This document shows positions 9,053 to 18,781 of a stretch of 34,625 nucleotides of DNA, one piece after another. The first letter of the stretch is position 1, and each line of letters starts with the position of its first letter. This DNA comes from JBCCMA01 sp045107005. Lineage in GTDB: Bacteria > Pseudomonadota > Gammaproteobacteria > Steroidobacterales > JBCCMA01. Under the pieces are notes generated by a model, which was given only the letters and a program-made list of their open reading frames with translations, ran no database searches and had not been told where the DNA came from. Position numbers and translations under genes: made by a program. The stretch lies in contig JBGCFP010000090.1 in assembly GCA_045107005.1 (NCBI GenBank), positions 1 through 34,625 on the forward strand, given 5' to 3'.

Positions 9053-11457
9053 TGCAAGAGCCCATTGTTCGTTGAATCCGGATCTTCAGAATCCGGCACG
9101 TCGTTTGCGCACGGCGCCAGCGGCGGCACGTCAGCCGTGCGCGGCAATGGTAGCAAAACCGCACCATCACAACCGTCCCCGGCAAGCATGCCGGACGCGT
9201 AGTCCAGCGGCACGTCGACTAAGTCCTCAGAATGCAGGGTTTGTACTGGAACGCTGGCCACCGCGGCCATGAGTTGCGCCCACACCGGAAGCGCCGAGCG
9301 CGCGCCGCTCAAACCCATGGGCGTATTGTCATCCCGGCCGACCCAGACCACCGCAAGCCGATCTGATGAAAATCCGGCAAACCAGCCGTCGCGGTAGTCG
9401 TTGCTGCTGCCCGACTTGCCGGCGAGCTGCAACGAAGGCGGCACGATGCCACCGGCACGACGTCCCGTGCCGTTGGTCATGACGACCTCCATGGCCGCGT
9501 TGATTTGCGCCACCGCCGTCAAATCGGCGCTGCCGCGCACGCGAAGATCGTAACGGTTTAACGGGGCTCCGTCAGCCGTGACCACTTCGCGCACTGAACG
9601 CAGGGGCGTTACATAGCCACCGCTCGCCAGCGTTGCGTACATTTGGGCGACTTGCAGCGGCGACAGATTCAGCGCGCCCAACGTCAACGAAGGGTAACGG
9701 TTGACCTCCAGCGTCGGCAGCGCCGCTTCAATCTGCTGCGCCACCTGTTCAATGCCGACGGCCAACCCGACGTGCACGGCCGGCAAATTGATCGACTCGG
9801 CCAACGCCCGGTAAATCGGCAGATCGCCCAAATCCACCGGCGAATAGTTTTGCGGCGCCCACACGTCGCCGTTTTCCAGCGTCACTTCCAGCGGCTCGTT
9901 CGGCACTACGGTTGCCAGGGTGTACTGGCCACTGGCGATGGCGCTCAAGTACACGAACGGTTTGACCAGCGAACCGATGGGTCTGCGCAACGTGATCGCA
10001 CGATTAAATCCGGCAAACGCCGGCTCGCGACCGCCAACGGCGGCGAGCAACTCGCCAGACTGCGGATCGGTGATGACGGCACCAACCTGCAGCGAACCCG
10101 CCTCGGCATCGGTGTCGGTTTCCACGTGCGCAAGCTCGCTGGCGCAAATGGTCTCTGCCTCCGCCTGCACAAACGTGTCGAGCGTGGTAAAGATGCGCAG
10201 ACCGGCTGAATTGAGATCTTCCGGGGCGTAGTCGCGACGTAGCTGCTCGCGCACGGCATCCATAAACGCAGGCGACGCGCCCCGCACCCGGCCGGGCCGT
10301 GCGACAACGCCCAGCGGCTGCGCACGAGCCGCGGCGACTTCCTGCGCCGACATCACGCCTTCGGCACCAAGCACGCCCAGTACGTGATCTCGTCGCTCAA
10401 GCGCACGCGCCGGATGCCGCCGCGGATCGTAATAACTCGGTCCGCGAATGATGGCGACCAGCAGCGCAATCCGAGCGTCATCCAGTTCGGCCAGCGGCAC
10501 GCCAAAGTAAAACTGGCTGCCCAGTGCAAAACCGTGCACCGCGCGCGAGCCGTCCTGACCCAGGAACACTTCATTGATATAGCCGTTAATCAACTCGCGC
10601 TTGCTGTAGCGAGCGTCGAGCAGGATCGCCATGAACGCCTCAACAATCTTGCGCTCGAACTTCTGGGCGTTGGTCAGAAAGTAGTTTTTGACCAACTGCT
10701 GGGTCAACGTGCTGCCACCCTGCACGACCCTGCCGGCACGTGCGTTTGCCACCGCCGCGCGCGCAATGGCCGACAGGTCGATACCGTGGTGGGAGTAATA
10801 GTCACGATCTTCGACTGCAACCAACGCCGCTCGCAATCGCTCGGGCACGGCGCCGGGCGGGAGTACGATGCGGTCTTCATGCGTGCCGGGCACGATGCTG
10901 CCAATCATCAACGGATCGAGCCTGACCAGGACCTTGTCGTCGCCTTGCGCATCACGCACCTGATCAATACGGCCGTCGCGAAACGCCACGCGGACTAACT
11001 CGTCAGACTGCGCGCTGTCCCAAAACACAAACGGCCGGGTGCGCAACGTGATCTCGTTGCCGCGTTCGCGAAAATGGCCCGGCTGCTCAAGACGGTCGTC
11101 TTCGCGATAACCCAGCGAGCGCAAATGACCGCGCAGCCCCGCGGCGGTGATGTTCTTTGTCGCGTAGAGTTCCAGTGGCTGCGCAAAGACGCGCGCGGGG
11201 ACCTCCCAGCGACGCCCTTCAAACTGCGCGGTAATGCGTCGATCAAGAATGGACAAATAGAGCGCCAGTGCGGCGATGCCAAACAGCAGTGGCCAACGCC
11301 CGTAGCGCCACAACGTGCCGATGACACGCCGCCAGCGCGCCGGCGCGGGCCCCTTCTTGCGGCGCACCGTCTTCTTGCCAGAGCCGGACTTGCGCGTCGT
11401 CTTGTTTGCGGTCTTCTTTGCCGTTTTCTTCTTGCTGCTGCGTTTTTTACCCGTCAT
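9022..11457 (-). CDS. mrcB: Penicillin-binding protein 1B, bifunctional transglycosylase/transpeptidase
   Basis: Class A PBP that polymerises lipid II and cross-links peptidoglycan at the inner membrane. In the 811-residue protein, residues 1-45 are a Lys/Arg-rich cytoplasmic tail, about 54-72 form the single membrane anchor and about 85-200 the UB2H-type region. The GT51 domain has VAVEDRDYYSHHGID (catalytic Glu216) and GGSTLTQQLVKN. The transpeptidase domain has Ser496-Leu-Val-Lys499, Ser555-Ile-Asn557 and Lys681-Ser-Gly683. UB2H points to PBP1B rather than 1A. The third motif is KSG instead of KTG, a conservative change. It starts 62 bp downstream of the giant DUF11/OmpA gene, with no clear terminator between them and no obvious Shine-Dalgarno. 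It heads a five-gene run. Confidence 0.97.
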   Translation of the reverse strand: MTGKKRSSKKKTAKKTANKTTRKSGSGKKTVRRKKGPAPARWRRVIGTLWRYGRWPLLFGIAALALYLSILDRRITAQFEGRRWEVPARVFAQPLELYATKNITAAGLRGHLRSLGYREDDRLEQPGHFRERGNEITLRTRPFVFWDSAQSDELVRVAFRDGRIDQVRDAQGDDKVLVRLDPLMIGSIVPGTHEDRIVLPPGAVPERLRAALVAVEDRDYYSHHGIDLSAIARAAVANARAGRVVQGGSTLTQQLVKNYFLTNAQKFERKIVEAFMAILLDARYSKRELINGYINEVFLGQDGSRAVHGFALGSQFYFGVPLAELDDARIALLVAIIRGPSYYDPRRHPARALERRDHVLGVLGAEGVMSAQEVAAARAQPLGVVARPGRVRGASPAFMDAVREQLRRDYAPEDLNSAGLRIFTTLDTFVQAEAETICASELAHVETDTDAEAGSLQVGAVITDPQSGELLAAVGGREPAFAGFNRAITLRRPIGSLVKPFVYLSAIASGQYTLATVVPNEPLEVTLENGDVWAPQNYSPVDLGDLPIYRALAESINLPAVHVGLAVGIEQVAQQIEAALPTLEVNRYPSLTLGALNLSPLQVAQMYATLASGGYVTPLRSVREVVTADGAPLNRYDLRVRGSADLTAVAQINAAMEVVMTNGTGRRAGGIVPPSLQLAGKSGSSNDYRDGWFAGFSSDRLAVVWVGRDDNTPMGLSGARSALPVWAQLMAAVASVPVQTLHSEDLVDVPLDYASGMLAGDGCDGAVLLPLPRTADVPPLAPCANDVPDSEDPDSTNNGLLQWLRDRLGGD

Positions 11458-11519
11458 GGGGCGCGACGCTAGCGTGTGCCGGTGTGTCCGTCAACGGGAC
11501 GCGGCGACGAACGGCGCGA

Positions 11520-14500
11520 CTACTCTGGCGCTGGTTGCGATTTACGCGAAATAAACGGGAGGCGACGCCGCAATGCGCCCAGAGAGTTTTGATCCGCCTT
11601 GATCCGAAACCGCAGGTACGGTCCTTGGGCGACGTAACCGCTGGCCGCAAAATCGTCGTCTTCGAATCCGACCACGTTGTAACCCAAACTGATCCAGGTG
11701 TTCTCCACGACAGCGACACCGGTCTCGATGCCAAGCGAATAGTCATAGACGTCCGCCCCCCACGTATGGCGAACGTTGCCGTGCAGCCCCAGATCCCACC
11801 GGTCGTTCAGCGGCCGTCGCCACTGCGCGCCCAACAGATCGCTGAAACCTGTGTAGGTGTCATCGCCGACAGCGCTTTGCACGTATTTGGCGCCGTAACG
11901 CAAACTGAGCTGACTGCCGCCCGCCGTCTGGCGGTTAGCGCTGAAATTATTGATTAACTTCCAGGTGCGTAGCCCATTCGTATTCTCGGACACGCTCGCC
12001 GTGTCGTTGAGTATTGCGTCAAACCGATTGAAGATCGTCCAGCGGCTGTCGTCCGGGCGCCAGGCAATGCCAAGGCGCAGCTGCGCATCGAGCGTGTCTG
12101 CACCTTGCGCGCGCGCACTGTCAAAAATCTCCGCGTCTGCGGTGAAACCGACGCCGGCGTTTTCTTCGCGATACAAACCAAATAACAGCGCGTTGCGCGT
12201 CTCCAGGTCTGACCGACGCACCTCGTAGCGTGACGTCGCAGACCAGTGCTCCGCGCGATACAGCGCACCAACAAACGCGGACGTGAAATCGGTGATTTCG
12301 TTGCCCGACGCCAAGGGTACCGATTCGTTGACCCGGCCGAGCGAACCGTCGCTGACAGTGTTACTCAGATCCAGACCAAAATCAGCGGTCCACTTTTCAC
12401 TCAATTGCCAGCCCTGGACCAGACCAACGTTGGCGAACACGCGTGGACCGTATTCGCGGATGGCGCGGTTCACTGATGCATTGATTCGCGCACGCTCCCA
12501 CGGCGTGGCGCGCACGCCAACACGCGTCGTGTCCGCATCCAAATCCGTACCACTGGCCATCTCGTGCTCGATGAACACGTCCGCTTTGGCGTGCAGCTTG
12601 AGATCGGCGCCGAGGGTGGTGCGCGCCGGGTAGTCGTTGTTCTGCGCTCCGCCATCCAAATCCTGGTCGTGGCTGGCGCGCAGCGTAACTCGATCATCGA
12701 ATGCTTTGGCGCTAAGCTGCGTAAACGCCTGGCGCGAGCGGCGGCGCTCGCCGTCTTCAAGCCGATCACCGGCGTAGCGCATGCCGACAGCTACAGAGCC
12801 GCGCCCTGCCTGGTAACGAACCTGCGCTTGCGCCACATCGCGCACCGCATCGGTGGTCAAACTCCGCTGACGGAAAATTTCAGACTCGAGCGACAGTCGT
12901 TTCGACAACCGCAATCGACCGTCCATACCGTACTTGCGTGTACCGGCCTCTGTGCCGCGCTGTTGGCCCAACCCAAAACCGGCTTCCTGCTGACGCGCAT
13001 ACGCCTGACCGTCCACGCGCGGGCCCTGGTGATTCAGTGTAACCAGATAGCCATCGCCACGCGTACGCAGTCCATTTTGTTGTGTATCGCTACGCGCGAT
13101 TTCCGCACGCAGCTCGGTAACATCGCCGAGTGCGATGCGCGCGTCTACGGCGTACAGATCACCGTCGGCGCCGGACACCCCTTCACGCAACGCGCTGGCG
13201 CCCAGCACCATACGCTCGCCGAGCTTGAGGGACACTCTACCGCCCGCTGTCAGACTGGTGTCCTGCACGTCGCGCGACTCGTAGTCGGCGACAATGTAAA
13301 TCGGATTGAGTTCACGATCGCGCGACTGCACCGGCTGCTTGAAAAACAGCGTCCCGTTGAGGTAATCAATATCGTAGTCCAGGTGACGATTCAGCGCGCG
13401 GCTCTCCAACACGCGCTCAGACCGAAAGCGATCGCGCGTTTCGAGCGTGATTTTTTCGCTGTTAACGATGATTGGCTGTCGAGTAAGACGATACAAACCC
13501 GACGTGCCGTCACCGCGCAACTCGTCTTTGACAAAGGCTTGATCCGTTTGCGTTGCGAACGCCGACACCGCAACCCGACTACCTTGCCACTCGGTCTTGA
13601 AGCCGTTGAATGTGCGGTTGTAGCGCGCCAATTCCGTAACATTGAGGCCGGTGTCAAAATCGCCGTACAGCGCGTAGAACTGCTCGCGCTCAATTTTGAC
13701 GTAGAGTTTTTCCGCACTGGCTGCGTCAAACCGTTGATCGGTGGCATCCCCGTAGAGCGTGTAAAAACGATCAGGATCTATTTGCCCAAACAATCGCTCG
13801 CGCGCGTCGTCTTCGTCACCGTCAGTGTCGTAGGCAAGCGTGAGCAGATGGTCGCCACGGACGCGACCTTTGGCGAAGAACGCGATACGACCTTCCTGGT
13901 AATAGTCTTCATCGACGCCCGCGCGCCGCGCTTCCACTCGATTATCGGACAGTTTATTCAAACCGGCGGTGCCGTCGGCGAGCGCCACGAGGACCCAGTC
14001 GCGTGCTGCGGGCTTCAACCACGCTCGAATTTCCTCTTCGCGCCCGTTCTCGAATCGCAAGCGCAGCGTGACTTCGCCCGCCTCGCTGGTGGGCTCCAGC
14101 CGGATTTGCGCCTCGCCGCGCGCGTTGATGTGATACACCGGATCGCGATCACCCACGACGATCAACGCATTATCCCTTTCGGCGTTGATTTGCCACATGG
14201 AGCGATACGGTGGATCCACCTGGTAAACGCCCACCGAATCCGGTCGTGCCGGTTGACCGTCTCGATCAAACAGCGCGAGCGTCAATACCGGCACCGTGCG
14301 CCCGTCGGCGACCAACACGGAAGAATCAGGGCGGAGCTCGCCGCGCACTGGACCGCCCGCAAAGTGAATGTGTCGCGACAGCGTCGTCGCGAGTGTGCCG
14401 TCGGCATTGGTGATCTGCACGCCGAGCGTGTTGTTACCCGGCGTGAGATCCACACCGCGCCAGCGACTGACGCCGACCTGCCGATTAGCGCCTCTTGAGA

Positions 14501-17474
14501 CGCCATCGAAGTTCAATGGACTCACCGGCTCGCCGTTAAGCGTTAACGCCACGCGCTGCTTGCCGCCGTGTCGAACCACTACCTTGATCGAATCGATCGC
14601 GGGATTAGCATCGAGGGCCGGCAGCAAAATGCCCGGCTCGGGACTCGCGGTATCCAGCCAGTCGTCGTCGACAAACCAGTCTGTTTGCGGCGACTCACCG
14701 TTTTCGACCGGTAGTGGCGCGGCGTTCTGATGTACACCCGTCGTTGCAATGCGCTGTACGCCGCTGCGCTCAATCACCGATTCAAGCTTGCCGCTTTGCG
14801 TCACCGTCTGGCCAAACAGCATGACTTCCACCCGCCGGTTGCGCGCGCGGCCCGATGCGGTGGCGTTGTCCGCCACTGGGCGATCGGCACCCACACCGAC
14901 GTAACTCACACGGTCGGGCGATAAGCCCAAGGTCTCACCGATAAACCGCGCGACGGCTTTGGCACGCGCCTGCGACAATACCTGATTGTTCGCGAACTCT
15001 GTGCGGTTGTGGGCCGCAATCGGGACGTTATCGGTGTGTCCGGTCACGCGCACCGTCAGGTCTTGCACGTGGTCAAACGCGTCGATTTCATTGGTAATCA
15101 GAAGTCGGTCTGCCGCGCTCAAACGTGCCTTGCGGGTGCCAAAGCGCGGCGTGAAGACGCGCTCAATACGCTGGGATTTGGGCGGCGTGCGCGCGAATCG
15201 GGTCTCCGCCAGCGGCGTACGCTGACGCGCGTGCACCGGTGTGTCGAACAGTGCCACCGCCTTGGTCGTTAGTTCGCCGAGCGCGACGTCCGCAATCACG
15301 GTGTCGAATTCAATGCGCTGATCAAAAGCACCGTTCCGCTCGCCCAGAGCGAACGTCAGCGTGTTGGCGTTGACGCCCGGGTCCTTGATGAGATTGCCGT
15401 CAAGCCGAGCCGAGCCGCTGCGCAGGTCGACACCCTGGGGCAGCATCAGCATGATCTTCAGATCGCTGACCGGCACACCCTGGCCGTTCAGTCGCAACTC
15501 GTAGCGCGCCTCGTTGGCGGCGTCATGCGGCGTGCTCAGAAGTTCGAGCGATACCGCTCCGGCCGGTGGCGGAATGGGGCGCAAATAAAAATCGGCGCGC
15601 CACAACGCGCCGGGCGCCAGATCCACGAACTGCGAGTAGGCACGCCCGGCAAAAAAGCCTTGACGCGGGCACGGCCTGATTTCCATCGCCTCGGGCATTG
15701 AATCGGTATCAAGCTGCACGACGTGACCACCAGGATTAAGGCCTTCAAAATGATAGCGACCGGTTTCGTCGGTCACCGCGTAGCGCCCGTCTTCAAGATA
15801 AATGCGCACGTTGGAGATACCGGTCGTTGCCGTATCGGTACGCGCACCACACGCTCCGTCAAGCACCCGTCCGACCAGAAAACTACGGTCACTGAACAGA
15901 TCGTCGTAGAGAGTCAGCCGTGCGGTCGCGAGATTGGACGACAAACCGTTGGCGGCTTCGGCGTAAGCGGTGTTGACCGCTTCGTCACCGCGGGCCGCGC
16001 CCGTCACCTGGACAACGTAGCGCAACGTGAGCGGTTCGCCAGGTGCCAGATCCGGCAGCGAGAAGATCAGGTTCGATGCGCTGCCGTCAAACTGCGGATC
16101 ACTCGCTTTCTCGCCATCAAGTCGAACCGAGCCGGCCACCAACCGAAAGCCCGGCGGCAGCGTGTCAATGATGCGCAACGATCGCGCCGGCGCCGAGCCG
16201 TTCGCGTTTTCCAGCGTCAGTGCGTATTCCACAAAATCGCCCGGTGCCGCAGTAGTGGCCGGTGTGGTTTTCTGCAGAAAGAGCTCAACTGAGCGTGGAT
16301 CCAGCGGTACGTCGATATTGATGACCGGACCCGGCGCCACTTCAAAAGTGTCACCAAACGACGCGGCCTCAATCGCAAACGGCGCGCCCGGCAAAACGGC
16401 CAGATCGGCAGGCTGTGCCTGGGACGGTCCGCTGTAGGCGGGCGGCGGCGTGACGTCGAGGCGATAAGTGCCGGGCGCAATCAGCGGAAAGCGAAACTGC
16501 CCGTCGGCGAACTGATAAATCGTGCCTCCCCCATCGGTGACGCGCCCGCCGGTGACCACGGTGGCCGGGTATGGACTGACGCCGTCGTCCCCGACGACAT
16601 CGGCGGGCTGACCGGTCTGGACGTTGATCAACGTCACCTGTACGCCATCAATCAGCGCCCCGGTGGTCGAATCAAACACGACGCCCAGTGGATCGACCAG
16701 CGCGCCGGTCTGCGCCACATCCGTCGTGTCTTCGGGATCACGATACAGCACGTTGAATTGGTCGCCAGCGCGCAGCTGAAGCTGACAGTCGCCAGCGCTC
16801 ATCGCCGCCGGACTGGTTGGCAAGTACCCGGTGAACACGCCGGTGTTGTCACCGGTTTCGCTGAGCGTGATGGTCTCACGATCCGCACTGCCCACGGCTT
16901 CAAGCGTCACGCTGATGCGATCGCGCGCGCGCCCGTCCAGGTTCTGGTCGGCATCCTCGACGCGAATGAACACAGGCTCGGTGGCGTGATAGAGACTGCT
17001 GGCAATCAGCGACTGCTCGCTCTGCGCATCGATCACCGTGCCGTCGAGCAAAACGGGTGCGGGCAGTTCAACACTTCCGCCACCGGCCGCTGCGCAATCG
17101 GTCACGCCAATGGGCGCTCGCTCGCCAGCACCGGCTGAGATCTTGATCAGATCAATGACCGCGTCGGAGCGCGGCGCACGCGTTATCAGTTCGACGGGAT
17201 TGCTGTCGGTTTGATTCGACACGCCACCGACGCCGTAGTCGAGCTGGGCGACGTTGCGAATGGTGCTGCCCGGCAGCGTCTGTGCGTGGCTCGGGGCCGT
17301 GACGACAAACAGCAGCAGTAGCAGTGCGATGGCGGCTAGCCAGCACATGAACCAGGGCGAAGAATGCGGCGCCACCGAAACGTGGTGGCGCCGCGGGCTG
17401 TTCGCAGATGTCGCCGGCGTCACGATGTGCTGCACCACCGTTGACGATCCGGGCGGGCATGGAATCCCGTTCAT
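11520..17474 (-). CDS. Giant envelope protein: DUF11 and SdrB-like modules, internal OmpA domain, C-terminal beta-barrel
   Basis: About 1984 residues. Positions here count from a TTG at 17492, six codons upstream. A hydrophobic export signal at about 50-70 ends SHAQ; then GSTIRNVAQLDYGVGG, the motif shared with two neighbours. A possible carboxypeptidase-regulatory fold spans 270-390, a DUF11 module 400-530 and an SdrB-like fold 535-640. An OmpA-type peptidoglycan-binding domain spans 780-895 (TGHTDNVPIAAHNR, LSQARAKAVARF, GRARNRRVEV). Ig-like strands follow to about 1165. Beyond about 1200 come alternating aromatic/polar beta-strands of an outer-membrane barrel, ending YLRFRIKA plus a 20-residue tail. 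Function is unknown. A wall-bound outer-membrane scaffold or export platform for the co-encoded DUF11 proteins is inferred. The start is uncertain: TTG 17492, ATG 17474, or a later codon giving a shorter signal peptide. Confidence 0.85.
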   Translation of the reverse strand: MNGIPCPPGSSTVVQHIVTPATSANSPRRHHVSVAPHSSPWFMCWLAAIALLLLLFVVTAPSHAQTLPGSTIRNVAQLDYGVGGVSNQTDSNPVELITRAPRSDAVIDLIKISAGAGERAPIGVTDCAAAGGGSVELPAPVLLDGTVIDAQSEQSLIASSLYHATEPVFIRVEDADQNLDGRARDRISVTLEAVGSADRETITLSETGDNTGVFTGYLPTSPAAMSAGDCQLQLRAGDQFNVLYRDPEDTTDVAQTGALVDPLGVVFDSTTGALIDGVQVTLINVQTGQPADVVGDDGVSPYPATVVTGGRVTDGGGTIYQFADGQFRFPLIAPGTYRLDVTPPPAYSGPSQAQPADLAVLPGAPFAIEAASFGDTFEVAPGPVINIDVPLDPRSVELFLQKTTPATTAAPGDFVEYALTLENANGSAPARSLRIIDTLPPGFRLVAGSVRLDGEKASDPQFDGSASNLIFSLPDLAPGEPLTLRYVVQVTGAARGDEAVNTAYAEAANGLSSNLATARLTLYDDLFSDRSFLVGRVLDGACGARTDTATTGISNVRIYLEDGRYAVTDETGRYHFEGLNPGGHVVQLDTDSMPEAMEIRPCPRQGFFAGRAYSQFVDLAPGALWRADFYLRPIPPPAGAVSLELLSTPHDAANEARYELRLNGQGVPVSDLKIMLMLPQGVDLRSGSARLDGNLIKDPGVNANTLTFALGERNGAFDQRIEFDTVIADVALGELTTKAVALFDTPVHARQRTPLAETRFARTPPKSQRIERVFTPRFGTRKARLSAADRLLITNEIDAFDHVQDLTVRVTGHTDNVPIAAHNRTEFANNQVLSQARAKAVARFIGETLGLSPDRVSYVGVGADRPVADNATASGRARNRRVEVMLFGQTVTQSGKLESVIERSGVQRIATTGVHQNAAPLPVENGESPQTDWFVDDDWLDTASPEPGILLPALDANPAIDSIKVVVRHGGKQRVALTLNGEPVSPLNFDGVSRGANRQVGVSRWRGVDLTPGNNTLGVQITNADGTLATTLSRHIHFAGGPVRGELRPDSSVLVADGRTVPVLTLALFDRDGQPARPDSVGVYQVDPPYRSMWQINAERDNALIVVGDRDPVYHINARGEAQIRLEPTSEAGEVTLRLRFENGREEEIRAWLKPAARDWVLVALADGTAGLNKLSDNRVEARRAGVDEDYYQEGRIAFFAKGRVRGDHLLTLAYDTDGDEDDARERLFGQIDPDRFYTLYGDATDQRFDAASAEKLYVKIEREQFYALYGDFDTGLNVTELARYNRTFNGFKTEWQGSRVAVSAFATQTDQAFVKDELRGDGTSGLYRLTRQPIIVNSEKITLETRDRFRSERVLESRALNRHLDYDIDYLNGTLFFKQPVQSRDRELNPIYIVADYESRDVQDTSLTAGGRVSLKLGERMVLGASALREGVSGADGDLYAVDARIALGDVTELRAEIARSDTQQNGLRTRGDGYLVTLNHQGPRVDGQAYARQQEAGFGLGQQRGTEAGTRKYGMDGRLRLSKRLSLESEIFRQRSLTTDAVRDVAQAQVRYQAGRGSVAVGMRYAGDRLEDGERRRSRQAFTQLSAKAFDDRVTLRASHDQDLDGGAQNNDYPARTTLGADLKLHAKADVFIEHEMASGTDLDADTTRVGVRATPWERARINASVNRAIREYGPRVFANVGLVQGWQLSEKWTADFGLDLSNTVSDGSLGRVNESVPLASGNEITDFTSAFVGALYRAEHWSATSRYEVRRSDLETRNALLFGLYREENAGVGFTADAEIFDSARAQGADTLDAQLRLGIAWRPDDSRWTIFNRFDAILNDTASVSENTNGLRTWKLINNFSANRQTAGGSQLSLRYGAKYVQSAVGDDTYTGFSDLLGAQWRRPLNDRWDLGLHGNVRHTWGADVYDYSLGIETGVAVVENTWISLGYNVVGFEDDDFAASGYVAQGPYLRFRIKADQNSLGALRRRLPFISRKSQPAPE

Positions 17475-17501
17475 GACACCTGCGCGACTCAAGAGCGTCG
17501 C

Positions 17502-18704
17502 TTACTGGATTTCGACGCGGAAGCTCACCTGCGCGCTGTCACCGCCAGCGAGCGTAATGCCCGTTACGCTAACGATGTTCGCGTTGAAGCTGCCGCTGTC
17601 GGCATCCGCTTCCTCGGTAAGCGGCGTCACCGTTGGCACACCGCCCGACGTGACCGTCAGCTCGATATCGCCAGTGCCGCCATAAACGTTCGACAGGAAA
17701 GCCAGTGCCTCAGTACCGCCACCGCCAACGATCTCGCCGGACAGGTCATCCGTCAGGTTGACGTTTGTGGCCGTAGCACCACCCACTGCGTTGCTCACGG
17801 TAATGGTGTATTCGATCACAGCGCCCGGGATCGCCTTCGGATTGGCGGTGCCGTTAAACGGATCGCTAATCACTTGCGAGCTCTTGGCCACCGTCAACAC
17901 CGGTGCAGAGATTTGATAGGCATCTTCAGCCGAAGCAATACCGTCACGCGTACCGTCTGCTGCGTTGTTGGTGTTCTCACCGTCAGCGAACACGTCGTCG
18001 ACGCCCGCGCTGTCTGCTGAACCCGAGTCATCGGTGGTGATGTCCGCACCTTGAGCCGCCGGCGTACCGCCTTCGGCAACTTGGGCGTTGAGCACGTAGG
18101 CAGCGATGTCGCCGGCGCTTTGCGTTAATGGAATGTCGCTGACGACAAACACGACAACGGACGACGGATCACCGCCGGCGTTGCCCTGAAAACTCAGCTC
18201 ATCGATGAACGTCGCGGTATCCGTACCCGGCTGATAGATGCCGTCGCCGTTCGCGTCGACGAAAACGTTGACGTTGGTTGCGTCGAAGGTATCGGTGCCG
18301 CTGAACGGATCAAACGTCGTCGCCGCAGCGCCCAGCGAGAAATCCTGGACCTGGTTACCGGTGTTGGTGACGGTAAAACCCAGTACGGCGCCGTTCGTGG
18401 CGCCCTGGTTCTGCCCCGGCACAACCGTTGGCGTGGAGGCACTATTGTAGTCCCCCGACAGCTCGGTCACGGTTGCGTCGAGTTTGCGGTCAACCAGGAA
18501 ATTGGTGGGGTTGACGCCGTTGCCGGCGTTGCCGTCGTCATCACTCAAGACGGCGGTTTGTGCGACACCGCCCACTTGATAGTTGACGCTAGCCTGGTTA
18601 GACACCGTGTCGCCCGCCGCGGTCTGCGCGTGGGCGAGCGGCGTCAGTGCCAGAATGGCGCTGGCGGCCAACACCGCTTGCGCAAGAAATCTGTTAAGTC
18701 TCAC
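17502..18704 (-). CDS. Secreted DUF11-type surface protein (paralogue A)
   Basis: A 400-residue exported protein of unknown function. The signal peptide MRLNRFLAQAVLAAS to LAHAQ is followed at once by GDTVSNQASVNYQVGG, the N-terminal motif shared with the giant protein and paralogue B. The middle holds a putative calcium loop FVDANGDGIYQPGTD. The C-terminal part is a DUF11-like beta-sandwich (SDPFNGTANPKAIPGAVIEY, then ATATNVNLTDDLSG), ending VSFRVEIQ. It is acidic and rich in Ala, Gly, Thr and Asp, with only very few Cys, Trp or Met. The start is GTG with an excellent Shine-Dalgarno GGAGAG five bases upstream. Nine to 27 bp separate it from the giant gene. A 10-bp inverted repeat precedes it. 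It is probably a surface or extracellular structural protein. Confidence 0.85.
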   Translation of the reverse strand: MRLNRFLAQAVLAASAILALTPLAHAQTAAGDTVSNQASVNYQVGGVAQTAVLSDDDGNAGNGVNPTNFLVDRKLDATVTELSGDYNSASTPTVVPGQNQGATNGAVLGFTVTNTGNQVQDFSLGAAATTFDPFSGTDTFDATNVNVFVDANGDGIYQPGTDTATFIDELSFQGNAGGDPSSVVVFVVSDIPLTQSAGDIAAYVLNAQVAEGGTPAAQGADITTDDSGSADSAGVDDVFADGENTNNAADGTRDGIASAEDAYQISAPVLTVAKSSQVISDPFNGTANPKAIPGAVIEYTITVSNAVGGATATNVNLTDDLSGEIVGGGGTEALAFLSNVYGGTGDIELTVTSGGVPTVTPLTEEADADSGSFNANIVSVTGITLAGGDSAQVSFRVEIQ

Positions 18705-18739
18705 TGCTGCTCTCCGAAAATACGAAATAAGTCATTGCG

Positions 18740-18775
18740 GTCAACCGGCACTCAAGTCCTTTCACGCCGGTTGAC
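18740..18775 (-). repeat. Intercistronic 10-bp inverted repeat (stem-loop)
   Basis: Perfect arms GTCAACCGGC and GCCGGTTGAC separated by 16 bases, lying between the single-domain DUF11 gene and paralogue A. Two wobble pairs could extend the stem inward. No run of T follows on the transcribed strand, so it is more likely an mRNA-stabilising or partial attenuation hairpin than a full terminator. Confidence 0.7.
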
Positions 18776-18781
18776 AGCAAA

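Noticed and set aside
11458..11519. Terminator or promoter between the giant gene and mrcB
   Set aside because: No hairpin with a T tract and no convincing -35/-10 pair could be found, so I cannot say whether mrcB is co-transcribed with the DUF11 operon.
12564..14498. 644-codon open frame antisense to the giant DUF11/OmpA gene
   Set aside because: The opposite strand codes a continuous multi-domain protein; the translation has no domain or signal I recognise and no ribosome site.
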